NCBI GenBank assembly: GCA_037783415.1
Contig: JAZGTN010000312.1
Span: 33,988-97,987, forward strand
Length of the DNA stretch: 64,000 bases
Reading direction: 5' to 3'
Source: Leptasterias polaris
Lineage: Eukaryota > Echinodermata > Asteroidea > Forcipulatida > Asteriidae
In this document: piece after piece, positions 13,692-23,300 of the stretch
Layout of the letters: each line of letters opens with the position of its first letter
Position numbering within the stretch: position 1 is the stretch's first letter
The notes under the pieces: model-generated
The model's database searches: none
Told to the model about the DNA's origin: nothing
The model's input: the letters and a program-made list of their open reading frames with translations, nothing else
Program-made: the position numbers and the translations under genes

Positions 13692-14483
13692 ATCAAGCCC
13701 ATTAACACAGCGCATTAAAAGATTTCGCAACGAACAAACGTTTCCTCCAGTAATGAAACAACAATCCGTTTCCAAAATGGCGGAGGCTCAACGTTAACGT
13801 TGAATAAAAAAACGATAATTACATTGAATTGTCCATACATAACCAATTGATTTTCGAGTTATTTGTTCATAATTTATCATAAACACTTTCAATCGATCAC
13901 TTTTATTTATTGAGAGTAATAATGTGTGAGGAAAAATATAAAATATGAGGGTTTTTCCACCCTGGTAACTGGACGTGAATTCCCGAAGATAGTGAGAAAC
14001 TGTTGATTCTAAAATGTCCCAAAATAAAAATTCTGGGTTTTTTCGATAAAGTGGAGCCAATTTCTTGAAAAAAATATACTTGTTTTCCCTAAAGCCCAAA
14101 CGAATAAAACAAGACAGCGGGCATATTTACAAGAAATAGATTTTTAAGAGTGTGTTTTTCACGGAGATGAACAAAAAATCACGTAAAACTCCTATTAAAA
14201 TGTACACACAGTCGCAGACGTGCACCGCGCACCTCCACAGCCAACACGTCAATAGCGCGCGGGATGCAAAACGTAGATTAGTGTAGTAAAAAGATCTATG
14301 TACTACTACCATAGCTCTATGACTACTACTCAGTATGTTGTTTACGTTCGTATCGCGATCGTCAAACACAGACTCTCAAATAAAGATGTGTTGAACAAAC
14401 AGACTGCAATACTACTGTGATTCACTGTTTCAAGGTAAACACTTTATTGCAACGATGACATCTTTACAGGAAGTTTTCCAGAT
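13692..14483 (+). other. Transposon 5' region, no gene seen
   Basis: AT-rich DNA between the left end and the start codon. It holds a 14-bp perfect palindrome (13,789-13,802). Short open frames on the minus strand (13,794-14,099 and 14,127-14,369) have no recognisable domain and I do not call them genes. It presumably contains the promoter and 5' UTR, but no clear TATA box could be placed. An in-frame TAA at 14,436-14,438 upstream of the ATG supports the chosen start. Confidence 0.6.
13789..13802. repeat. 14-bp perfect palindrome near the left transposon end
   Basis: CAACGTTAACGTTG reads the same on both strands and lies 106 bp inside the element. It could be a transposase or host-factor site, but no matching copy is seen near the right end, so this is only a candidate. 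Confidence 0.5.
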
Positions 14484-15647
14484 ATGAATACATTGCAGTT
14501 TCATCAATTAGCACTTGATAAGTTGTGTCGTGTGTGCACAACATTAAATACAAATAATTCATATGTGGCAGTGGATTGTGCACAATACAGAAAGGACTTA
14601 GAAATACTGTACAGTATAAATATCTGGCTCGATGATTCAACAAGGCATCCGAATAAATTATGCTGGAGGTGTGTGCGTAATTTGACACATTGTAAACAAC
14701 AAACTAGGGAATTTGAATATTCATCTGCTACACAAAAAACTATTGACGAATGGCCGACTCACTCAAGATCTGGAACATGCACCACATGTGAGCAGTACAG
14801 AAAAGTACTTAAGGGGGGTCGCCCTGTTAAGAGAAATCGTACTGGAAAAGGTCTTCCGAACATTAATCCACCGAGCCTCAACAAACAGGACTGTGAGAAA
14901 AGTTATTTGTTTAACTTTGCGACTAATGATTCTGCGTACACAGTTCCCCCAAATCTCGACATTCTTGGCACAGAGAAGGCAGTGGAGAAAATTTTCATAT
15001 GTGCAATATGCCAGTGTATCCTGAGCTCCCCTTCTGTGCAAACTCAATGCAAACACAACTACTGTTCTTCATGTTTAGAGCAGTGGTTCGTTTTTCGAGG
15101 CAGTCACACCGTTCCCTGCCCTGTATGTCAAGTTAGTGTGAATCATGACAACATCACATCATCACCCCGAATTTTGAGGCTTCAGCTTAGCACATTGACA
15201 ACAGTTTGCACAGTATGCGGAACAATAGGTAAACTGTCCAAAATGGCTGACCATGTTTGTCCAGAAAAGGATAAAACACCATCATGTAACTGTGACTTGT
15301 GTTCAAAATCAGCAAACCCCATCCAAACATATCCCGAGACAAGCACAGTTAAAATACACAGAGATGAGATTATAAAGGCTGCAAACCTTCTCAAGCAAGT
15401 TGCAGTGGAACACAGCAGAGGCACACCTATCCCAGCAGAAATTGAAGAAGTCAGTGATTGCTGGACTTGGTTAAAGCTTAGTGCACACAAGGGAAACGAT
15501 GTGCGCTTGAAAACACCAGGCCGGGTATGTATTGTAAAACAACTTGCATTGTTATTAATTATTATTTTCTTTAAATACTTTTTACAAGTGTACAAGTCAA
15601 ATTTACATCATTCGCATACCACAGCCATCAATAAATTATGTACTTAA
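14484..15647 (+). other. Possible intron-1-retained short product (387 aa)
   Basis: If intron 1 is not spliced, exon 1 stays open for 40 more codons to TAA at 15,645-15,647. The tail (residues 348-387) has a strongly hydrophobic run at about 354-367. Two AATAAA signals lie right there, at 15,630-15,635 and 15,646-15,651. This would give a zinc/RING-only protein without the transposase-like half, comparable in principle to intron-retention repressors such as that of the Drosophila P element. It is speculative: AT-rich introns often contain AATAAA by chance. Confidence 0.3.
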
Positions 15648-17348
15648 TAAACATTTTCATAATAATAAAAATATTGATGGTTAGGATTTAGCTTCTGAAA
15701 TAGAACATCAAACACATAATTTCTGCTTAATGCCAACACAAACACCCAAACGTAAACACATTTAAACATTACTAAGTCAAAATTTACAAATTTACAAATA
15801 GTACATTTTGTATTCAATGATGCTGTTTTATACTAACACAAATTATGACAATCCATTTTTTACATCTCATCTTTACAGCCATTGTTTGTGCAGAAAATTG
15901 CTCACAGCTCAATCAAATCTCCTCGAAAATCCACCAAAAGCGGACCCCCCAATGATGGAATCCATGACCCAGACACTTCAATTGCCATGATGAGAGACTG
16001 TCAGTTAGCATGGGAACAAATACGGAAGATTAAGAGGTATGTAAAAAACCTTTAATGAAAACTTTTTGCACAGGTACAAATATATTGAGTATTTTAAATA
16101 TTTGTTTGAAAAACACTTACATTGTATTCGTGCATGCTTCAGATTGAAGAAGAGTTACCCCTTCACCTCCTTCAACATAACCTTCAAAATGCTGATCAAA
16201 TGTTTCAGCAGATGGCCAATAGGGCTTTCATTCTTCGTAATGAATTGAAGCAACTGGTGAGATTTGCCATGTAAACATTTCATTTTAAACTGAACTCGCC
16301 AAGTTAAGTATTTTCTTAGCATTCAATACGTACATGTACATGTGCTATTGCATGGTGTACATTCCTAGTATGCTATTCCCATTGAAACATAGGCACGGTA
16401 CAGTACTTGATGACAGAATTGTTGTTCGATAACATGATTAAAGTGCTCACTGATAATCTTTTGTCTTTCTATTGTTAAATCACAGAACAATGAAAAAGCA
16501 GAACTGCCGATTGGTGCCGGTCCAGTTGCTGGTAGCCTTGATGTGGTATTGAAGAGACACCATGTTGAACGGCAAGCTTACCATGGAAAAGCTTTTGTTG
16601 GTAATCACGTACACAAATGTTGCCAGGTAAAATCTACCACATAGTGTAGCATACAAACTGATACATGTATTCTACTACACTTGCTGTGTACAGCTGGGAT
16701 TGACAAAGTTGAACCTTTCATGTTATATCCTTCCAGATTCGAGTCATCTCTGACCTAACACATGAACCCCGCAGAATCCTTCAAAGTGTATCCAACGATG
16801 ACATTCCACTGAAACATCAGCAAGAACTCATCAGAGAAGCAGCTAAATTGGGGTCTACTTTCGAGGATATTTTCCTAAAATTTGCCGATGCACACTTTGC
16901 GATAAACCATAGGAGGGCATTATCACCAGATGACTTGAACCGCATTGGTAATTACTCAACTCCATTTAATTTTTGTTGTGAAGTACCAATGTTAATACCA
17001 GTCCAGAGTAATGATGTTTTTTTTGTTGTTGCAGATATGTGTATCAAGGTCTTCATGGCATCTTACCGAGAGAGTTTCCCTGAATCCAGCATCACACCAA
17101 AGATGCACTTATTGGAGAACCACGCCGTTGAACAGCTGTCCAGGTTTGGTGTTGGGTTTGGCCTCCTCAATGAGCAAGGAGGCGAGCTCATACACACCGA
17201 GTTCAACAGGACAGGTCGTGTTGTACAGGGAATGCGAGACGCCTTACAGCGTCTCATGACAACAATGCGACGTCACCACTTGTCAACCACTCCAGAAGTA
17301 CAAGCCAAAGTCATCACATGTAGAAAAAAAGCAAAAATAGAAGAATAA
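14484..17348 (+). CDS. RAG1-N-terminal-like, transposase-related protein (six exons, 660 aa inferred)
   Basis: Exons by gt-ag rules: 14484-15524, 15879-16040, 16143-16256, 16486-16626, 16737-16947, 17035-17348. Four introns are phase 0 and the last is phase 1; the joined frame is open to TAA. Exon 2 could instead start at 15,894, also in frame. Residues 15-102 hold zinc pairs C15/C18, C60/C63 and C99/C102. A canonical C3HC4 RING spans 173-215 (C173, C176, C189, H191, C194, C197, C212, C215), followed by C242-C245-H257-C259. This order matches the RAG1 N-terminal zinc region. The C-terminal half (exons 2-6) has RQAYHGKAFVGNHV (468-481), PKMHLLENH (578-586) and NEQGGE (602-607), the last placed like the catalytic glutamate of RAG1-type enzymes. 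I find no clear first two catalytic aspartates. The RING suggests ubiquitin-ligase activity and the C-terminus a transposase role, both by family inference. Confidence 0.75.
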
Positions 17349-17522
17349 CACAAATATTGTTTTTAAGCAAGGTTCAAGTTGGGTATTAATTTACTACGCT
17401 ATAATATTTTGTGTGCAAATACATCATATCATGATCACATCAAACTTAAACAATTGTTTTCAACAGCTGAATGATACATGATGACAAGATAGTGTAAATA
17501 ATATGCATGCAAATTTGCCAAA

Positions 17523-17536
17523 GGGGGGGGGGGGGG
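17523..17536 (+). repeat. Poly-G run, 14 bases
   Basis: Uninterrupted G run in the transposon 3' region. Its length is likely to vary between copies and to be affected by sequencing error. Confidence 0.9.
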
Positions 17537-17784
17537 TACATGCACAGCAAGACTTTTAATTTCCAAAATTATGAATAGCACAGCTGAGTTTAAAGGCTTC
17601 AAAATGAAAATACAAGTCGGACTAGTGTAGCGTTACAATTTTACTTGGAATAGTCACTCACCTTCACATGTAGGCCTACTTATAGTCCTCTCTGCTTTGG
17701 TAAGCTGGCACTGGCAGGGTTCGAGTTCGACAGTGGCTGTGTAATTTCGAGAAAATAAGAAAATGTTTAATTATCAGCAATCCC

Positions 17785-17790
17785 AATAAA
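17785..17790 (+). promoter_or_regulatory. Candidate polyadenylation signal AATAAA
   Basis: First exact AATAAA after the stop codon at 17,348, about 440 bases downstream. Placement is uncertain, since variant signals closer to the gene cannot be excluded. Confidence 0.25.
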
Positions 17791-18695
17791 AAAACATAAT
17801 GTCCATTAATTAAGCCATACCACCACAGGACGTAACAGTTCACTTCAAGAAACGTGTTATTCCAGACACCCAGGGACCAGAATCAAATCACGATTTAGTA
17901 TATTATTATTTGCATTTGGGTTGGCATGATGGATCGGAGGATTGTATGTACATGTAGAATGAAATTTTTTCCAGTTTTCATTCAAAAAAGTAGGCCTATA
18001 ATATATACCCTAGTAAAAAATTGTTTTGAAAACACAGATGCAGTAGGCCTAACAACTTAAATCATAGGGCCTAGGCTAGTTTGAAATCAGTCATGAAAAT
18101 ATCCCGACACTGACACAACGATGTACAAAATGAACGTATGCAAACTCTACGTAGCCTCTGTATATTATAGTGTATTGAATGTACATAATAAACGAAAGAT
18201 CATTTTTCACACGTTGGAAAATAACCAAACAAAATCTCTAATATCACAAATCATCCCGCTGTCTTTTACCTTCTTTTATCCTGATTGGCTTGGAGTATGC
18301 TTCTTTTAAACATCTGTGGTCAGATTTTGTTGATGAAAACTCTTATTTCCATAAAATAACACTCTTTTGCACGTCATTCGCACGCCAAAATAGTAAAACG
18401 ACGACACCATGACACCCCGTACGCAGTGGCCCCTGGATTGCAGCTCACATGGCTGAATTGACCTCGGAGATCCAAGTAAGGATTAATCAGATGAATATTC
18501 ATGAGAATTATCACTATTTTTATTCAAAACATTCCTGCGACCAATGAAATTTAAGGAAATGGTGATATGCAAATCACAAAACGTGACCTTTTTCAGGTGT
18601 AAACATAAACTTGCAAATGTCGCGCGCGCGTAACTTGTCAGAATGAACTGGACGCAGCGTGAACACTGAGGGCGTGCACATTTTAATACTGCGGA

Positions 18696-18704
18696 ACGGC
18701 CGTG
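18696..18704 (-). repeat. Right terminal inverted repeat
   Basis: ACGGCCGTG, the exact reverse complement of 13,683-13,691, followed directly by the ACCT target copy and the resumed satellite unit. An ATTAAAA block also occurs a little further in on this strand. Confidence 0.88.
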
Positions 18705-18708
18705 ACCT
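18705..18708. repeat. Target site duplication ACCT, right
   Basis: Second copy of the ACCT found at 13,679-13,682; the satellite continues with gggagtc in the correct unit register. Confidence 0.9.
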
Positions 18709-20339
18709 GGGAGTCTACTTCACTTACTGAGACTGGTGTGCTGAAGTGGGGTGACATCATGACCCTGCTCACCTGGGAGTCTACTTCACTTACTGAGACT
18801 GGTGTGCTGAAGTGGGTTGACATGACCCTGCTCACCTGGGAGTCTACTTCACTTACTGAGACTGGTGTGCTAAAGTGGGTTGACATGACCCTGCTCACCT
18901 GGGAGTCTACTTCACTTACTGAGACTGGTGTGCTGAAGTGGGTTGACATGACCCTGCTCACCTGGGAGTCTACTTCACTTACTGAGACTGGTGTGCTGAA
19001 GTGGGTTGACATGACCCTGCTCACCTGGGAGTCTACTTCACTTACTGAGACTGGTGTGCTGAAGTGGGTTGACATGACCCTGCTCACCTGGGAGTCTACT
19101 TCACTTACTGAGACTGGTGTGCTCAAGTGGGGTGACATCATGACCCTGCTCACCTGGGAGTCTACTTCACTTACTGAGACTGGTGTGCTAAAGTGGGTTG
19201 ACATGACCCTGCTCACCTGGGAGTCTACTTCACTTACTGAGACTGGTGTGCTGAAGTGGGTTGACATGACCCTGCTCACCTGGGAGTCTACTTCACTTAC
19301 TGAGACTGGTGTGCTGAAGTGGGTTGACATGACCCTGCTCACCTGGGAGTCTACTTCACTTACTGAGACTGGTGTGCTAAAGTGGGGTGACATCATGACC
19401 CTGCTCACCTGGGAGTCTACTTCACTTACTGAGAATGGTGTGCTGAAGTGGGTTGACATGACCCTGCTCACCTGGGAGTCTACTTCACTTACTGAGACTG
19501 GTGTGCTAAAGTGGGGTGACATCATGACCCTGCTCACCTGGGAGTCTACTTCACTTACTGAGACTGGTGTGCTGAAGTGGGGTGACATCATGACCCTGCT
19601 CACCTGGGAGTCTACTTCACTTACTGAGACTGGTGTGCTGAAGTGGGTTGACATGACCCTGCTCACCTGGGAGTCTACTTCACTTACTGAGACTGGTGTG
19701 CTAAAGTGGGGTGACATCATGACCCTGCTCACCTGGGAGTCTACTTCACTTACTGAGACTGGTGTGCTGAAGTGGGTTGACATGACCCTGCTCACCTGGT
19801 AGTCTAGTTCACTTACTGAGACTGGTGTGCTCAAGTGGGGTGACATCATGACCCTGCTCACCTGGAAGTCTACTTCACTTACTGAGACTGGTGTGCTGAA
19901 GTGGGGTGACATGACCCTGCTCACCTGGGAGTCTACTTCACTTACTGAGACTGGTGTGCTGAAGTGGGTTGACATGACCCTGCTCACCTGGGAGTCTACT
20001 TCACTTACTGAGACTGGTGTGCTAAAGTGGGGTGACATCATGACCCTGCTCACCTGGGAGTCTACTTCACTTACTGAGACTGGTGTGCTGAAGTGGGTTG
20101 ACATGACCCTGCTCACCTGGGAGTCTACTTCACTTACTGAGACTGGTGTGCTAAAGTGGGGTGACATCATGACCCTGCTCACCTGGGAGTCTACTTCACT
20201 TACTGAGACTGGTGTGCTGAAGTGGGTTGACATGACCCTGCTCACCTGGGAGTCTACTTCACTTACTGAGACTGGTGTGCTAAAGTGGGGTGACATCATG
20301 ACCCTGCTCACCTGGGAGTCTACTTCACTTACTGAGACT

Positions 20340-23300
20340 GGTGTGCTGAAGTGGGTTGACATGACCCTGCTCACCTGGTAGTCTAGTTCACTTACTGAGA
20401 CTGGTGTGCTAAAGTGGGGTGACATCATGACCCTGCTCACCTGGGAGTCTACTTCACTTACTGAGACTGGTGTGCTGAAGTGGGTTGACATGACCCTGCT
20501 CACCTGTGAGTCTACTTCACTTACTGAGACTGGTGTGCTGAAGTGGGGTGACATCATGACCCTGCTCACCTGGGAGTCTACTTCACTTACTGAGACTGGT
20601 GTGCTGAAGTGGGTTGACATGACCCTGCTCACCTGGGAGTCTACTTCACTTACTGAGACTGGTTTGCTAAAGTGGGTTGACATGACCCTGCTCACCTGGG
20701 AGTCTACTTCACTTACTGAGACTGGTGTGCTGAAGTGGGGTGACATGACCCTGCTCACCTGGGAGTCTACTTCACTTACTGAGACTGATGTGCTAAAGTG
20801 GGTTGACATGACCCTGCTCACCTGGGAACTTACTGAGACTGGTGTGCTGAAGTGGGTTGACATCATGACCCTGCTCACCTTGGAGTCTACTTCACTTACT
20901 GAGACTGGTGTGCTGAAGTGGGGTGACATCATGACCCTGCTCACCTGGGAGTCTACTTCACTTACTGAGACTGGTGTGCTGAAGTGGGGTGACATCATGA
21001 CCCTGCTCACCTGGGAGTCTACTTCACTTACTGAGACTGGTGTGCTGAAGTGGGTTGACATGACCCTGCTCACCTGGGAGTCTACTTCACTTACTGAGAC
21101 TGGTGTGCTGAAGTGGGGTGACATCATGACCCTGCTCACCTGGGAGTCTACTTCACTTACTGAGACTGGTGTGCTGAAGTGGGTTGACATGACCCTGCTC
21201 ACCTGGGAGTCTACTTCACTTACTGAGACTGGTGTGCTAAAGTGGGTTGACATGACCCTGCTCACCTGGGAGTCTACTTCACTTACTGAGACTGGTGTGC
21301 TGAAGTGGGTTGACATGACCCTGCTCACCTGGGAGTCTACTTCACTTACTGAGACTGGTGTGCTGAAGTGGGTTGACATGACCCTGCTCACCTGGGAGTC
21401 TACTTCACTTACTGAGACTGGTGTGCTGAAGTGGGTTGACATGACCCTGCTCACCTGGGAGTCTACTTCACTTACTGAGACTGGTGTGCTCAAGTGGGGT
21501 GACATCATGACCCTGCTCACCTGGGAGTCTACTTCACTTACTGAGACTGGTGTGGTGAAGTGGGTTGACATGACCCTGCTCACCTGGGAGTCTACTTCAC
21601 TTACTGAGACTGGTGTGCTGAAGTGGGGTGACATCATGACCCTGCTCACCTGGGAGTCTACTTCACTTACTGAGACTGGTGTGCTGAAGTGGGGTGACAT
21701 CATGACCCTGCTCACCTGGGAGTCTACTTCACTTACTGAGACTGGTGTGCTGAAGTGGGTTGACATGACCCTGCTCACCTGAGAGTCTACTTCACTTACT
21801 GCGACTGGTGTGCTGAAGTGGGGTGACATCATGACCCTGCTCACCTGGGAGTCTACTTCACTTACTGAGACTGGTGTGCTGAAGTGGGGTGACATCATGA
21901 CCCTGCTCACCTGGGAGTCTACTTCACTTACTGAGACTGGTGTGCTGAAGTGGGGTGACATCATGACCCTGCTCACCTGGGAGTCTACTTCACTTACTGA
22001 GACTGGTGTGCTAAAGTGGGTTGACATGACCCTGCTCACCTGGAAGTCTACTTCACTTACTGAGACTGGTGTGCTGAAGTGGGTTGCCATGACCGTGCTC
22101 ACATGAGAGTCTACTTCACTTACTGAGACTGGTGTGCTGAAGTGGGTTGACATGACCCTGCTCACTTGGGAGTCTACTTCACTTACTGAGACTGGTGTGC
22201 TCAAGTGGGGTGACATCATGACCCTGCTCACCTGGGAGTCTACTTCACTTACTGAGACTGGTGTGCTGAAGTGGGGTGACATGACCCTGCTCACCTGGGA
22301 GTCTACTTCACTTACTGAGACTGGTGTGCTAAAGTGGGTTGACATGACCCTGCTCACCTGGGAGTCTACTTCACTTACTGAGACTGGTGTGCTGAAGTGG
22401 GTTGACATGACCCTGCTCACCTGGGAGTCTACTTCACTTACTGAGACTGGTGTGCTGAAGTGGGGTGACATCATGACCCTGCTCACCTGGGAGTCTACTT
22501 CACTTACTGAGACTGGTGTGCTGAAGTGGGGTGACATCATGACCCTGCTCACCTGGGAGTCTACTTCACTTACTGAGACTGGTGTGCTGAAGTGGGTTGA
22601 CATGACCCTGCTCACCTGGGAGTCTACTTCACTTACTGAGACTGGTGTGCTAAAGTGGGGTGACATCATGACCCTGCTCACCTGGGAGTCTACTTCACTT
22701 ACTGAGACTGGTGTGCTGAAGTGGGTTGACATGACCGTGCTCACCTGAGAGTCTACTTCACTTACTGAGACTGGTGTGCTGAAGTGGGTTGACATGACCC
22801 TGCTCACCTGAGAGTCTACTTCACTTACTGAGACTGGTGTGCTCAAGTGGGGTGGCATCATGACCCTGCTCACCTGGGAGTCTACTTCACTTACTGAGAC
22901 TGGTGTGCTGAAGTGGGTTGACATGACCCTGCTCACCTGGGAGTCTACTTCACTTACTGAGACTGGTGTGCTGAAGTGGGGTGACATCATGACCCTGCTC
23001 ACCTGGGAGTCTACTTCACTTACTGAGACTGGTGTGCTGAAGTGGGGTGACATCATGACCCTGCTCACCTGGGAGTCTACTTCACTTACTGAGACTGGTG
23101 TGCTGAAGTGGGTTGACATGACCCTGCTCACCTGAGAGTCTACTTCACTTACTGAGACTGGTGTGCTCAAGTGGGGTGACATCATGACCCTGCTCACCTG
23201 GGAGTCTACTTCACTTACTGAGACTGGTGTGCTGAAGTGGGGTGACATCATGACCCTGCTCACCTGGGAGTCTACTTCACTTACTGAGACTGGTGTGCTG

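Larger units (their letters stand above)
17349..18695 (+). other. Transposon 3' region, no second gene seen
   Basis: AT-rich sequence after the stop codon. I looked for a RAG2-like or other convergent gene and found only short frames (for example 18,121-18,309) with no recognisable domain. It contains a 14-base G run (17,523-17,536), AATAAA at 17,785-17,790 and 18,187-18,192, several aggccta words, and an alternating CG tract near 18,622-18,630. The polyadenylation site of the gene is not certain. Confidence 0.6.
13683..18704 (+). mobile_element. DNA transposon with RAG1-N-terminal-like gene (N-RAG-TP/Chapaev-like)
   Basis: A 5,022-bp insertion with 9-bp perfect inverted ends (CACGGCCGT at 13,683-13,691 and its complement at 18,696-18,704) and a 4-bp ACCT duplication. 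Further in, both ends share an ATTAAAA block but are otherwise diverged. One spliced gene fills 14,484-17,348. From memory, ends starting CAC are typical of RAG/Transib and CMC (CACTA, Mirage, Chapaev) elements; a 4-bp duplication fits Chapaev, whereas Transib and RAG-type elements make 5 bp. With the RAG1-like N-terminus this suggests the N-RAG-TP/Chapaev group. Superfamily assignment is inference; ends, duplication and gene are read directly. Activity is unknown. Confidence 0.88.
11780..21540 (+). repeat. 2,367-bp tandem duplication, later split by the DNA transposon
   Basis: Copy 1 is about 11,780-13,682 plus 18,709-19,175; copy 2 is about 19,175-21,540. The raw offset across the transposon is 7,393 bp, which becomes 2,367 after removing the 5,022-bp element and one 4-bp target copy. 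Shared rare variants include gagaatgg (12,041 and 19,434), ctggaagtc (12,471 and 19,864) and the 9-bp deletion (13,434 and 20,827). After the element, unit order from 18,709 matches that from 21,076 at an offset of 2,367, up to the CTC-type unit at 19,123 and 21,490. Confidence 0.85.

Noticed and set aside
13794..14369. Minus-strand small frames 13,794-14,099 and 14,127-14,369
   Set aside because: AT-rich chance frames with no recognisable motif and no splice partners that I could find.
14713..15595. Frames overlapping exon 1 (14,713-15,024 plus; 14,763-15,056 and 15,182-15,595 minus)
   Set aside because: Shadows of exon 1, whose own frame has the zinc and RING motifs.
16066..16248. Alternative frame through exon 3
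   Set aside because: It stops inside the exon; the frame used in the model joins both neighbouring exons in phase 0 and gives a continuous protein.
17349..18704. RAG2-like convergent gene in the DNA transposon
   Set aside because: No kelch-like or PHD-like coding stretch was found on either strand; open frames are short and featureless.
13683..18704. Transib or RAG-type element proper
   Set aside because: The ends start with CAC as in Transib and RAG signals, but the target duplication is 4 bp, not 5, there is no recognisable heptamer-spacer-nonamer, and no Transib-like catalytic core is seen.
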